Position numbers and translations under genes: made by a program | In this document: positions 18,497 to 27,628 of the stretch, piece by piece | Layout of the letters: each line of letters opens with the position of its first letter | Numbering within the stretch: position 1 is the first letter of the stretch | Assembly (NCBI GenBank): GCA_965223835.1 | Contig: CBDCXQ010000001.1 | Span: 5,208,001-5,272,000 of the forward strand | DNA: 64,000 nucleotides | DNA from: CAVYXZ01 sp965223835 | GTDB taxonomy: Bacteria; Chloroflexota; Anaerolineae; Aggregatilineales; Phototrophicaceae | Direction: 5' to 3' | The notes under the pieces: model-generated | What the model was told of the DNA's origin: nothing | Databases searched by the model: none | What the model saw: only the letters and a program-made list of their open reading frames with translations

Positions 18497-19585
18497 TTAG
18501 CTCAAATAATCACGGAGTTGGCGACTTCGGCGGGGATGACGCAAGCGACGCAGTGCCCGGCCTTCGATCTGGCGGATGCGTTCACGGGTGAGGCCAAACT
18601 TCTGACCGACTTCTTCCAACGTGTAGGAACGACCATTCTGGAGGCCGAAGCGCAGTCGCAAAATTCGCGCTTCACGGGGGGTTAGCGTCGCCAGAACTTC
18701 TTCGATCTTGGCGCGTACCATATTATTCTCCGCCCATTCTGCTGGAGTGGGGCCATCTTCGTTCTCAATGAAGTTACCCAGTTCGCTATCTTCATCTTCG
18801 CCTACCGGATGTTCGAGGCTGAGTGGTTGCCAGGAAACCCGCAGCATCCACTGCACTTTACGCGGATCCATTTCCATCACTTTGGCGATTTCTTCCGCAG
18901 TTGGCTTGCGCCCATATTCCTGTTCGAGTTCACGGGCAACGCGATACAGGCGGCGAATGCGGTCGCTCATATGAACCGGCACGCGAATAGTGCGGCCTTG
19001 ATCGGCAATGGCACGGGTAATCGTCTGCCGAATCCACCAGGTCGCATAGGTGCTGAAACGATAGCCCCGGCGATAATCAAATTTTTCAACGGCCTTCATC
19101 AGGCCCAGATTACCTTCTTGAATCAGATCTAGAAACGGTACGCCCCGGGACATGTAACGTTTAGCGATTGAGACGACCAACCGTGTATTAGCCTTAATCA
19201 AGTGTTCGCGCGCGGCCAAGCCATCATCAACCAGAAACCGCCATTCCACCACGCGCTTGCTGTTCGGGTTGCGGCGCAGCTTTTTCTTTGCTTCAAGGCC
19301 CGCCTCTAACCGCATTGCCAGATCAACTTCTTCTTCGGTGTTGAGCAGAGGGACTCTTGCCATTTCTTTAAGGTACAGACCAACCGTATCGTTAGAAACC
19401 AGCGCCCCCAGATCATAATCCTCTTCTTCCAGTTCGATTTCATCTTCCAGGTCATCATCAAATAGGGCGTCATCATCAAAAAACTGGTCGTCAAAATTAT
19501 CATCATCATCGTTAGTCGAACGATATTCATCCGAGAAATCGATCATATCAAACTGCGGTTCGCGTGGACTATCGTAATCAATCAA
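18497..19585 (-). CDS. rpoD: Primary sigma factor RpoD/SigA
   Basis: Housekeeping sigma-70 factor, 362 aa. A very acidic N-terminal tail (residues 15-60, Asp/Glu runs) is followed by region 1.2 (DTVGLYLKEMARVPLL), region 2 with the -10 recognition helix (FDYRRGYRFSTYATWWIRQ), region 3, and region 4 with the -35 reading HTH (YTLEEVGQKFGLTRERIRQIE). The motif LIQEGNLGLMKAVEKFD is typical of group 1 factors. It lacks a long non-conserved insert, as in Gram-positive SigA. It follows yceD after 32 nt and is probably cotranscribed from the promoter at 20206-20235; it ends at a strong terminator. Confidence 0.95.
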   Translation of the reverse strand: MIDYDSPREPQFDMIDFSDEYRSTNDDDDNFDDQFFDDDALFDDDLEDEIELEEEDYDLGALVSNDTVGLYLKEMARVPLLNTEEEVDLAMRLEAGLEAKKKLRRNPNSKRVVEWRFLVDDGLAAREHLIKANTRLVVSIAKRYMSRGVPFLDLIQEGNLGLMKAVEKFDYRRGYRFSTYATWWIRQTITRAIADQGRTIRVPVHMSDRIRRLYRVARELEQEYGRKPTAEEIAKVMEMDPRKVQWMLRVSWQPLSLEHPVGEDEDSELGNFIENEDGPTPAEWAENNMVRAKIEEVLATLTPREARILRLRFGLQNGRSYTLEEVGQKFGLTRERIRQIEGRALRRLRHPRRSRQLRDYLS

Positions 19586-19617
19586 AATATGTTCCCCTAT
19601 CCCATAAAATTAAACAC

Positions 19618-20145
19618 TTATTCGCGGTCAAGCAGTTCTTTCAGCCGAGCCAGACGCGGATCAATATCATCCAGGTTGCACGTACAAACCTCGTGATTCC
19701 GGTTCGCACCACACTCAGGGCACAGCCCCTGACAATCATCGCGGCACATGACACGCCGCGACTCAAAGATCATAGTTTCAGCCCGTAGCAGTGGACCAAG
19801 ATCAAGGTTGCCGTCTTCCGTCACCGCAAATTCAATATCGGGCGACGCCGGATAACTGTATAATTCTTCAATCTCGATGGGCAGGGTTTGCAATACCGGG
19901 TCCAGACAGCGGCTGCATTCCGCCTCATAACCGATCTCAAGCTGCCCCTGTGCCAGGATGCCTTCTTTGGTGCGGCTTAACAGTAAGGGGCCTTTGATGA
20001 ATGACAGGTTCAGATCATCAGACACCTGCACTGCCGGGACATTAAATTCGGTATGGTGGTTGTGGCCGGGACCGTCGCTAATGAGAAAGCCTACATTGAG
20101 CTTCAAAACCCGATTACTCACATAGTGCTTCGCCGACGGTTTCAC
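19618..20145 (-). CDS. YceD/DUF177 family protein
   Basis: YceD proteins are linked to 23S rRNA maturation and are normally encoded just before rpmF. This one has 175 aa, with CSRCLDP at about residue 94 and CRDDCQGLCPECG at about 135 plus HEVC, which could form a zinc site. The start is GTG at 20145; an AAGG lies about 12 nt upstream, a little far. No rpmF follows: the next gene on the strand is rpoD, 32 nt away. The unusual pairing could tie ribosome synthesis to sigma supply. Confidence 0.85.
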   Translation of the reverse strand: MKPSAKHYVSNRVLKLNVGFLISDGPGHNHHTEFNVPAVQVSDDLNLSFIKGPLLLSRTKEGILAQGQLEIGYEAECSRCLDPVLQTLPIEIEELYSYPASPDIEFAVTEDGNLDLGPLLRAETMIFESRRVMCRDDCQGLCPECGANRNHEVCTCNLDDIDPRLARLKELLDRE

Positions 20146-20205
20146 AATTACAGAACCTTAAACAATTGAGCAAGTATTAATTGAATTTCGTAAACCTATC
20201 TTCGG

Positions 20206-20235
20206 ATTATATGAGAAATCACGACGTTGTGTCAA
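20206..20235 (-). promoter_or_regulatory. Consensus sigma-70 promoter for yceD-rpoD
   Basis: On the minus strand TTGACA (complement of 20230-20235) and TATAAT (complement of 20206-20211) are both perfect matches, spaced by 18 bp. The start point would be near 20199, giving a leader of about 55 nt before the GTG at 20145. Confidence 0.85.
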
Positions 20236-20564
20236 GATGTGCGACATCAACTTAACTGAAAACAAACAAATTTTACGAATTTTTACAATTTGTGTCACAC
20301 ACTGTCATCTACTCTTAATAATATGTATTAACGGCCTATTTTAACATTAAAAAACCAACTGGTTTTATTACAAACCCACCTAACCCGGATACTACATGTT
20401 TTAATTCTCGTAACATTGATACTATGTAATAATAGTATAAAGACATAACTTGATTTGGTTTTGGTTTTGAGCGCAATGTTTATGGTAAGGGATGGGGCAA
20501 TTTTCGATCATAAAGATCGTAATAGTGTGTTAGGTAATTAGTACCATTCACCTGCTGACAGTCA
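20236..20564. other. AT-rich spacer without a gene
   Basis: About 330 bp between mutY and the yceD promoter is much richer in A and T than its neighbours and has no ORF with coding character. A short 6-7 bp hairpin with AAAACC/GGTTTT arms lies near 20354-20368 and might end the mutY transcript. Otherwise only A/T runs upstream of the promoter are seen, possibly acting as an UP-like region. Confidence 0.5.
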
Positions 20565-21647
20565 TCAAAATAGCATATCGTCGCGGGCATCTAAAGCCGC
20601 GATCACCTGGCGATCTGCCTTGCCAAAGCTGTAACTTTCCAATTCATGCTGCTGAACCCAGGCAAAATCTGCTACCCCCAGCTTTTGCGGCGGACCGCTG
20701 CGATAGTCACAATGAAAGGCGTGTAGAGTGATCTTGAAATGGGTAAAGCCGTGTTGAACGACAACAAACAAGTCGTTGACTTGAACCTCAATCGCCAATT
20801 CTTCCCGCAATTCCCGCTGTAAACAGGCGGGCAGGCTTTCGCCATCTTCCTGCTTACCACCGGGAAACTCCCACAATCCACCGAGTAAGCCATCCATTGG
20901 TCGCTGCGCGATCAGCAATTTTCCATCTGCATTCCAGATTATCCCTGCCGCCACATCGTAATGGGGGACAGGCGCTTTGGGCGTCTTCACCGGACGTTCT
21001 GCCTGGGTGTTGTTGGCAAATGCCTGGCAGGTCGTTTGCAAGGGACATGCACCACATAGTGGATTGCGGGGCTTACAAACGGTACGCCCCAACTCCATCA
21101 ACGCCTGATTGTAATCGCCGGTGCGCTGCGCCGGGAGCCAATCCTCAGCCCGTTGCCACAGCTTGTTTTTCGTTGCGGTCTGAGTGACGTCATCGGATAG
21201 ATCAAGTAGACGGGCGAACACTCGAATGACATTGCCATCCAGCACGGGTACGTTTTCCCCAAAAGCGATGCTGGCGATGGCCCCGGCAGTATAGCGCCCG
21301 ATGCCCGGCAGTTTCAGCAATTCAGCGGCGGTTGTCGGGAACTGTCCCGCATGCTCAGTTGACACAATCTGAGCAGCCCGGTGTAAATTGCGGGCACGGC
21401 TGTAGTAACCCAGACCTTCCCATAACTTGAGCACCGCGTCCAGCGGCGCAGTGGCGAGGTCATTCACGGTGGGAAACGCTGCCAGAAACCGCTCGTAATA
21501 GGGGATGACGGTCGCTACCTGCGTTTGTTGCAACATGATCTCAGATAGCCAGATGCGATAGGGATCAGTAGTTTGCCGCCAGGGTAAGTCAGCCGCTTCC
21601 CGATCATACCAGGCGAGCAAGTCGGTTTGAAAATTAGCGCCTGTCAT
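20565..21647 (-). CDS. mutY: A/G-specific adenine DNA glycosylase
   Basis: Removes adenine mispaired with 8-oxoguanine; 360 aa, full length. The glycosylase domain (1-225) shows the HhH motif LPGIGRYTAGAIASIAFG, the catalytic Asp in VLDGNVIRV, the catalytic Glu in SEIMLQQTQV, and the 4Fe-4S Cys set in CKPRNPLCGACPLQTTC. A C-terminal MutT-like domain (about 235-355) reads 8-oxoG; it keeps a Nudix-like box (FPGGKQEDGE to RELREEL). Transcribed alone, downstream of the GNAT gene. Confidence 0.95.
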   Translation of the reverse strand: MTGANFQTDLLAWYDREAADLPWRQTTDPYRIWLSEIMLQQTQVATVIPYYERFLAAFPTVNDLATAPLDAVLKLWEGLGYYSRARNLHRAAQIVSTEHAGQFPTTAAELLKLPGIGRYTAGAIASIAFGENVPVLDGNVIRVFARLLDLSDDVTQTATKNKLWQRAEDWLPAQRTGDYNQALMELGRTVCKPRNPLCGACPLQTTCQAFANNTQAERPVKTPKAPVPHYDVAAGIIWNADGKLLIAQRPMDGLLGGLWEFPGGKQEDGESLPACLQRELREELAIEVQVNDLFVVVQHGFTHFKITLHAFHCDYRSGPPQKLGVADFAWVQQHELESYSFGKADRQVIAALDARDDMLF

Positions 21648-21758
21648 AGTTTCACGCTTCTAACGGGTTCCGGGCAGCTATAAATCGAGTTTCATGCTGA
21701 TGATTAGCCCAAACATTATAACGCAATCGCCAGCCAGACATGTTCGGTAAGCGTGACT

Positions 21759-22346
21759 TTACTGTCCGAATTGCCAACCAGCCCGGCGTTGCCGCCATTC
21801 GTGGGCCAGCAAGCCATAAAACGCCATATCATAGCGCCGCCCATCGCGCTCAATATGTTCGCGGTAGCTGCCTTCACGTTGGAAGCCAAGTTTCTGATAA
21901 ACGTGAATCGCCCGCTCGTTGTAGCTAAAGACGCTCAAAAAGACGCGATGCAAGTTGATCTCGTTAAAGGCGAATTGTAGCATCAGATCGAGCGCTTCCG
22001 TGCCATAGCCCTGGCCCCAGAAATCGCGATTGCCGATGCCGATGCCAATATACGAGGTGCGGTGCTGCCAGTTCACGCCATCCAACTGGATCCAGCCGAT
22101 GAGTTCATCACTCTGGAGCAGGCGAATGCCAAAGGTGAAATCGTTGGGCGATTTAGTGGCGGTGTCAATCCAGCGAACGATCATCTCTTCACTGCGGGGT
22201 TGGGCCGGGCTGGCATCCAACAGGCGCAGATATTCATTATCATATTCCCAGCGGGCCATCGTCGCCGCATCAGCGCGTTCCAACATGGTCAGCCACACGC
22301 GTTCGCCGCGCAGCAGATTTTTATCAATCACCAGCAGGTCTCCCAT
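21759..22346 (-). CDS. GNAT N-acetyltransferase, RimJ/RimL type
   Basis: Acetyl-CoA dependent N-acetyltransferase, 195 aa. The acetyl-CoA binding motif A is GNRDFWGQGYGTEALDLML at about residue 108, and motif B contains NERAIHVYQKLGFQREG. The overall pattern is that of enzymes acting on ribosomal proteins or small amines. Divergent from the methyltransferase gene, with only 37 nt between start codons. Substrate unknown. Confidence 0.88.
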   Translation of the reverse strand: MGDLLVIDKNLLRGERVWLTMLERADAATMARWEYDNEYLRLLDASPAQPRSEEMIVRWIDTATKSPNDFTFGIRLLQSDELIGWIQLDGVNWQHRTSYIGIGIGNRDFWGQGYGTEALDLMLQFAFNEINLHRVFLSVFSYNERAIHVYQKLGFQREGSYREHIERDGRRYDMAFYGLLAHEWRQRRAGWQFGQ

Positions 22347-22368
22347 GTATCATTGTGTACCGGCATAG

Positions 22369-22374
22369 TATAAT
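22369..22374 (+). promoter_or_regulatory. -10 element giving a probably leaderless transcript
   Basis: TATAAT lies only 9 nt before the ATG at 22384, so transcription would begin at about 22381 and leave 2-4 nt of leader with no ribosome-binding site. The -35 region is weak. Confidence 0.45.
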
Positions 22375-22383
22375 CGCGCGACT

Positions 22384-23460
22384 ATGCCCAGATCAAAATC
22401 ACGCCAACCCACACCCAATGGTGCCCGCTACCTGTGTGAAGCCGAAGTTGTCACCGGTTTGAATCCCATTGCCACCAACGAACTGCTGCAACGCTTTCGC
22501 CATGATATGCTGCTGCTCAAAAAAGAGCGTGAGGAAGAAATCCCCTTCCAGTACAACGGCAAGCTGGAAGACCTCAGCCAATTGACAAAATCCGTATCCG
22601 TCAATCTGGTGCAGCATTTTGCGATTCCCCGACCTCAGGCGCTGCTTGGTCATCAGCATTTTACACAGTTGGTCAAGCTCATCAACACCGTGCGCAGTAT
22701 GCACCCGGCGGGCACGTTTAAGACCTTTCGCATCAGTGCGGCGGGCAGTCATTCCAGCGTGTTTATCCGTATCAAAGATGAACTGGTGCAGGCGACGGGA
22801 CTCATTTATGACGAACATGAAGCCGATATGCTGCTGCGGGTGCGCAAGGCCGATATTCATCGCGAGGGCTGGGAGGTGCTGGTGCGGTTGACTCCCCGGC
22901 CACTGGTCGCCCGACAGTGGCGTGCCTGTAACATGGAGGGAGCGCTCAACGCAACGATAGCCAGCGCGATGATCGAGCTAACCGAGCCGCGCCCGGATGA
23001 TCGCGTATTTAATGTCATGTGCGGCAGCGGCACGCTCTTGATTGAACGCCTGCAACGAGCCAAAGTCGAGGTCATTGGCGGCTGTGATACGAACCCGATA
23101 GCGCTGCGGTGTGCGACGGAGAACCTGCTGGCGGCCAACCTCACCGACGAAGCCGACCTGTTCGAGATGGACGTGACCGACCTACAACTGCCGGACGCCT
23201 GCATCGACATGATCTGCGGTGATTTGCCCTGGGGCCAACTGGTCGGATCGCATGAACATAACCGTGAACTTTACCCCAAAGTCATCGCCGAATGCGGACG
23301 TATTGCCGCGCCGGGCGCGCGGGCGGTGTTCATCACCCACGAAATCCGCCTGATGGAACACGTCCTCCGTGACTGTGCCGAAGTGTGGAACCTGCAACGG
23401 GAGATCAAGGTGTTTCAGGGCGGCCTGCATCCCCGCATTTATTTACTTGATCGGAAGTGA
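22384..23460 (+). CDS. UPF0020/Trm14-like RNA methyltransferase
   Basis: SAM-dependent methyltransferase of 358 aa that probably modifies a guanine N2 in tRNA or rRNA. The N-terminal half (1-165) resembles a THUMP-type RNA-binding region. The catalytic half begins at about 190 with NATIASAMIELT, the SAM-binding VFNVMCGSGTLLIE, acidic GGCDTNPIAL, and the catalytic motif DLPWG, where the family usually has (D/N)PPYG. It likely uses a leaderless message. The stop at 23458-23460 abuts the TPR gene stop on the other strand, so the two are tail-to-tail with no gap. Confidence 0.82.
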   Translation: MPRSKSRQPTPNGARYLCEAEVVTGLNPIATNELLQRFRHDMLLLKKEREEEIPFQYNGKLEDLSQLTKSVSVNLVQHFAIPRPQALLGHQHFTQLVKLINTVRSMHPAGTFKTFRISAAGSHSSVFIRIKDELVQATGLIYDEHEADMLLRVRKADIHREGWEVLVRLTPRPLVARQWRACNMEGALNATIASAMIELTEPRPDDRVFNVMCGSGTLLIERLQRAKVEVIGGCDTNPIALRCATENLLAANLTDEADLFEMDVTDLQLPDACIDMICGDLPWGQLVGSHEHNRELYPKVIAECGRIAAPGARAVFITHEIRLMEHVLRDCAEVWNLQREIKVFQGGLHPRIYLLDRK

Positions 23461-25620
23461 TTAATTCTCCGGCGTAGGTGTGAGTTGGGCTTCGAGTTCC
23501 GCGACGCGATTGACAACAAAACTAGAAGCATTATCACCGGCCAGTTCCAGATATTGCCGGTAGCTTTCCAGTGCCTCGGCGTAGTTTTCTTGTTCATAAA
23601 ATGCACTGCCCAGCGTCCAATAGGCGCTGGTAAATTGGGGGTTTAACCTGATTGCTTCCTGGGTATCAACCACAGCCTGCTCATACTCGCCAAGGTTACG
23701 ATAAGCGAGGCTCCGGTTTCTGTAAGCATTGGCATACTCTGGGTCGAGTTGGAGCGCGCGGTCATAATCGGCAATCGCGGTTTCGTATTTGCCTAAATTA
23801 GCGTAGATATTCCCTCGATTGTTGTAGGCAAAGACGTATTCCGGGTCGAGTTGGAGCGCGCGGTCATAATCAGCAATCGCCGTTTCATACTGGCCTAAAT
23901 TAGCGTAGGCATTTCCCCGATTGTCGTATGCAGAAGTATATTCAGGATTGAGTTCGATGGCCCGGTCGTAGTCGCCGATGGCTTTCTCATAGTGACCTAA
24001 ATTAGCATAGGCATTTCCCCGATTGTGGTAAGCATCAGCATACTCGGGGTCGAGAGCCAGCGCTTGGTCATAGTTGGAAATCGCCATCTCGTTCTGGCCC
24101 AGCTTGATATAGGCAACCCCCCGATTGTTGTAGGCGAAGGTAAATTCTGGGTCCAATTCGTTGGCCCGATCATAGTCGCCGATGGCTCTCTCATACTGGC
24201 CTAAGTCATCGTAGGCAGACCCTCTTCCGTTATAGGCATGAACATACTCAGGATCGAGTTCGATGGCCCGATCATAGTCACCGATGGCTCTCTCATACTG
24301 GCCTAAATTAGCATAGGCATTCCCCCGATTGTTGTAAGCGAAGACTTCATCCGGGTCGAGTTGGAGGGCGCGGTCATAATCGGCAATCGCGGTTTCGTAT
24401 TGGCCTAAATCGTAGTACGCAAAACCCCGGTTATTGTAGACGCTGGCGAATTGGGGGTCGAGTTGGAGGGCGCGGTCATAATCCGCAATCGCCGTTTCAT
24501 ACTGGTCTAAATCCTGATAGGCATTTCCCCGATTGTAGTAATATATCGCTTGAGGCTCAATTGCGATGGCGCGGTCATAATCCGCAATGGCCTCGGCAAA
24601 TTTTTCTAGGTAATCATAAGCATTCCCTCGATAGCTGTATAAGATATTGGCCTCAACTGCTTGCAACCGACCAGCGTTGAGACTGTTTTCCGCCAGATCG
24701 AAAGCGGTGATAGCAGCAGTGTATTCCTCATTGAAATAATGTAGTTGACCAATTGACAGGCCGAGAATATACCGCGAATCCATTCCATCATAGATAAAAG
24801 CCTCGAAGTTCTCAATCTGTGCACTGGATACACGAAAGTCACCCTCGACTTGATAGCGCACTTCGCTAAACCGGGAGGTGATCTCATAGCGGGCGGTAAC
24901 ACCACCGGGGGCACTGCGACCGTAAACGACCATCGTCGCGTTATATAAATCGCTGATCTGCTGCGCTTCTTCTTCATCTTGAATAGTACGGTTGAGGGCA
25001 ACGACACGCACGCCGGGTACTTCTTCAGCAGCGATGTTCATGACTTCCAGCATATCGATGTGGGGTTCAAACTCTGAGCCACTGGTCTGCGCAAATTCCG
25101 CGACAACGACGAGAATTTCACCCTCGGCAGCGGGTACGATGTCATCAGGTATGGATGCCAGTGTAATAAACGTACAGGTATTTTCACCAGCGGGACAAAC
25201 CCATTGGTCGGAAGTTGTCGTGTTAATGAAGACAGACCGCTCAAGATTAGTCCCCGGATCGTACCAGAACGCATCGCCTGTGAACAATTGTTGCGTAGCC
25301 AAGAGCAAATCACGCTGGCATTTTATGGGTACAGGATTGGCGCTATTGGCACGCTCAAGTCGCAAACAGATCGGTGACTGCGGGTTGTCAAATAAGCCCC
25401 AAAATGCCTGATATTGGTCCAAGCGATATTCGATTCTGTCGCCGGTGCTGTTCGCATAACTAAGGTTCATCTCGGCCAAAGTGGCGGTGGGACTTCCCGC
25501 AACGAAGATCGTCAGACTGTCCTCGTCACGGTAAATGATGATTTCATTCTCATCTTGAGCAGCCAGGGGCCAACTCAACAACAGGATGATGATAGAGAAA
25601 CTTAACTTTACAAGCCGCAT
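23461..25620 (-). CDS. Secreted TPR-repeat protein
   Basis: Exported protein-interaction scaffold of 719 aa. A signal peptide (residues 1-21, ending LAAQ) is followed by an unassigned domain of about 260 residues, including a sugar-PBP-like VVYGRSAPGG stretch, then TPR motifs from about residue 280 to 700. At least ten 34-residue units are near-identical, with the frame (Y)NNRGNAYANLGQYETAIADYDRAL. Several units share long nucleotide identity, seen as 102-bp tandem DNA repeats at roughly 23700-24560. This points to recent expansion and possible copy-number variation. Partner unknown. Confidence 0.88.
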   Translation of the reverse strand: MRLVKLSFSIIILLLSWPLAAQDENEIIIYRDEDSLTIFVAGSPTATLAEMNLSYANSTGDRIEYRLDQYQAFWGLFDNPQSPICLRLERANSANPVPIKCQRDLLLATQQLFTGDAFWYDPGTNLERSVFINTTTSDQWVCPAGENTCTFITLASIPDDIVPAAEGEILVVVAEFAQTSGSEFEPHIDMLEVMNIAAEEVPGVRVVALNRTIQDEEEAQQISDLYNATMVVYGRSAPGGVTARYEITSRFSEVRYQVEGDFRVSSAQIENFEAFIYDGMDSRYILGLSIGQLHYFNEEYTAAITAFDLAENSLNAGRLQAVEANILYSYRGNAYDYLEKFAEAIADYDRAIAIEPQAIYYYNRGNAYQDLDQYETAIADYDRALQLDPQFASVYNNRGFAYYDLGQYETAIADYDRALQLDPDEVFAYNNRGNAYANLGQYERAIGDYDRAIELDPEYVHAYNGRGSAYDDLGQYERAIGDYDRANELDPEFTFAYNNRGVAYIKLGQNEMAISNYDQALALDPEYADAYHNRGNAYANLGHYEKAIGDYDRAIELNPEYTSAYDNRGNAYANLGQYETAIADYDRALQLDPEYVFAYNNRGNIYANLGKYETAIADYDRALQLDPEYANAYRNRSLAYRNLGEYEQAVVDTQEAIRLNPQFTSAYWTLGSAFYEQENYAEALESYRQYLELAGDNASSFVVNRVAELEAQLTPTPEN

Positions 25621-25689
25621 TATTCACCTGACCAGATCAATCACTTCCTTTGGCAGGATGATAACACGGCGGTAAGTTGTTATGCCAAA

Positions 25690-26073
25690 TTACGCATTGC
25701 GTTTGACTTCGACGGTTGTCTGGCTCTCGCCGATGGCGGATTCCAGGATCATGTTGATGATACTGATGATGATGCCGCCCAGAATCGCCGTGCCGAGACC
25801 TTCCACCGTGAAGATGTCACCCAGGATGTTGGCCGTGAGCATGAGCATCAGGCCGTTGATAACCAGCAAAAACAGGCCAAACGTCACGATCACCAGCGAA
25901 CAGGTCAACAACGTCAGCAGCGGTTTGACCAATGCGTTGAGCACGCCAAACACCAGCCCGATCAGCAAGTAGGTTTCGAAAGCGTTGTTCACAACCATGA
26001 TGCCGGGCAGCAGCCGGGCAATGACCGCGATAGACAGCGCGTTGACAAGCAAGCGCAGTAGAAGATGAGCCAC
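25690..26073 (-). CDS. YvlD-like four-helix membrane protein (phage holin 4 superfamily)
   Basis: Membrane protein of 127 aa with four hydrophobic helices. The pattern (LLRLLVNALSIAVIARLLPGI, then GLVFGVLNALVKPLL) is that of PF04020, whose members are housekeeping membrane proteins despite the holin name. The GTG at 26073 is chosen because GAGGAGG lies 7 nt upstream; the ATG at 26118 lies before that site. Function unknown; some relatives are linked to envelope stress. Confidence 0.85.
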   Translation of the reverse strand: MAHLLLRLLVNALSIAVIARLLPGIMVVNNAFETYLLIGLVFGVLNALVKPLLTLLTCSLVIVTFGLFLLVINGLMLMLTANILGDIFTVEGLGTAILGGIIISIINMILESAIGESQTTVEVKRNA

Positions 26074-26175
26074 AATTTTCCTCCTCGAATTGCCGTTTGA
26101 TGATAACATTCGTAGCAAACGTTCTACAACCTTTTATACGTGGCTCACGTATTCAGGGTTGTGATGGGAAGCCAG

Positions 26176-26202
26176 TTAGCTATTAGCCGGTTAGCGTTTA
26201 GC
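26176..26202. repeat. Short TTAGC heptamer-spaced repeat
   Basis: TTAGC occurs four times, starting at 26176, 26183, 26191 and 26198, with 7-8 nt periodicity. It lies in the 234-bp gap between the YvlD-like gene and the IS4 element, where nothing else is apparent. Confidence 0.5.
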
Positions 26203-26307
26203 GCTGAGCAATAAGAGATCGTGATTTATGCAACCACAATTGGTGAGATGTAAAAACTATATCTTACCCCGCTAATCTTGCGATTGACTCCCCCTCTCTA
26301 TTGCGAT

Positions 26308-27518
26308 GGCTGAGGAGCGGACAGGTTGGGAGGTAAAGGTTTGAAAACGAGCGGTTCATCGGCAACACTAAGCGTTGACGAAAACGCGAAAGGTGGACAA
26401 CCGATGAACCCAGATATACTTTATCAATGGACGGCGGAATTGGCGATGCAATTACCCGGATTAAATAGCTGGCAAGTGACCAATCTGGGGCTATTCAGCT
26501 ATGGGGTGATTGAGGCGGAGAGCAGCCAGCAGATGCAAATTGCGCGTAAAGTAGCCTGTGGGGAACAGGCAGCCTCGGCGGAGAAGCGCTTGCGGCGGTT
26601 CATCGCCAATGAGCGGCTGTCGCTCACGCGCTTTTTCGAAGAGTGGACAGCGTGGGTGCTGCGCTGTTTGGAAGGGCCAGGGGTGGTGTTGCTGGTCGAT
26701 GAGACCAAACTGGCGGATCGCCTGGCCTTGATGGTGGTGGGTGTGGCTTTTGAAGGCCGTTGTATTCGGCTGGCCTGGCGCTGCTACCGGGCTAATGATG
26801 CCAGCGCCTACCCGGCTGAAGGGCAGGTTGAGATGATTGCTCGGTTGCTGGCGATTGTGAAGCAGGGAATGCCGCCGCGCACAGCGGTTTTGGTGCTGGC
26901 AGATCGCGGGATTGGGACATCACCCGACTTGTGCCAACGGGTCGCTGATTTAGAGTGGCACTACCTGTTTCGGGTGACTAAACAAAGCAAGATCATCACG
27001 GCGGATGGCGACTACACCATTTATGAGCAAGTCACCGCGGGTCACACCTGGGCTGCCAGTGGCTTGATCTTCAAAAAACGGGGGCGTATCCCGGCGCATG
27101 CCCGCGCGGTGTGGCAGGATGGCTATGATGAACCCTGGGCCTTAGTCACCAATGATGCCCAGTTGACGGGTTGGGAATATGCCCAGCGGAATTGGCAAGA
27201 GCAAAGTTTCCGTGATCTGAAAAGTGGCGGTTGGCAGTGGTCGTCCAGTCGGGTGCGTTGCCCAGATCATATGGCGCGCTTGATGCTCATCCTCGTGGTG
27301 GCCTATGGCTGGATACTCGGCCTGGGCAGCTACGCGGTGCATTGGCATCAAGCCCGCGGTTTGATCCGCCAGGCTGATGGTCAACTACGTCGTCAGTGGA
27401 GTTTATTCAAGGAGGGATTACAATTCTTTACCGACTACGTTGCCAAGCACGGCGTGTGTCTGAAACCCTGTTTCGTCTCAGACAAACGCTTACTTTGAAA
27501 CGTGTCCGCTCCTCAGCC
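26308..27518 (+). mobile_element. Complete IS4-family insertion sequence, 1211 bp
   Basis: The ends are a perfect 16-bp inverted repeat: GGCTGAGGAGCGGACA at 26308-26323 and its reverse complement at 27503-27518, extended by three more matches after one mismatch. It encloses a single intact transposase gene. No target-site duplication could be recognised. The flanks are related to each other in inverted order (CCCCTCTC to the left, GGAGAGGGG to the right), so the element may have entered a palindromic repeat. Confidence 0.88.
26404..27498 (+). CDS. IS4-family DDE transposase
   Basis: Intact transposase, 364 aa from the ATG at 26404, with an AGGTGG site 7-8 nt upstream; the TTG at 26326 lies almost inside the terminal repeat and is unlikely. 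The catalytic residues are visible: Asp in LLVDETKLA, Asp in VLADRGIG, and the IS4 signature Y-2-R-3-E-6-K in EYAQRNWQEQSFRDLKSG. No frameshift or stop, so the element could be mobile. Confidence 0.92.
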   Translation: MNPDILYQWTAELAMQLPGLNSWQVTNLGLFSYGVIEAESSQQMQIARKVACGEQAASAEKRLRRFIANERLSLTRFFEEWTAWVLRCLEGPGVVLLVDETKLADRLALMVVGVAFEGRCIRLAWRCYRANDASAYPAEGQVEMIARLLAIVKQGMPPRTAVLVLADRGIGTSPDLCQRVADLEWHYLFRVTKQSKIITADGDYTIYEQVTAGHTWAASGLIFKKRGRIPAHARAVWQDGYDEPWALVTNDAQLTGWEYAQRNWQEQSFRDLKSGGWQWSSSRVRCPDHMARLMLILVVAYGWILGLGSYAVHWHQARGLIRQADGQLRRQWSLFKEGLQFFTDYVAKHGVCLKPCFVSDKRLL

Positions 27519-27628
27519 CAATTTGGAGAGGGGCGGGGGGTGAGGTTTATTGATGGCTTGCCACTCAATATTTGCGGCAATATCGCCCCTGAATTATATG
27601 ATCTGCTTAATATCAATGAGGATAACTA

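Noticed and set aside
23700..24560. Tandem repeats as a CRISPR array
   Set aside because: The unit is 102 bp without spacers and encodes in-frame 34-residue TPR motifs.
25690..26073. Prophage holin
   Set aside because: The PF04020 family is chromosomal and no lysin or other phage gene is near.
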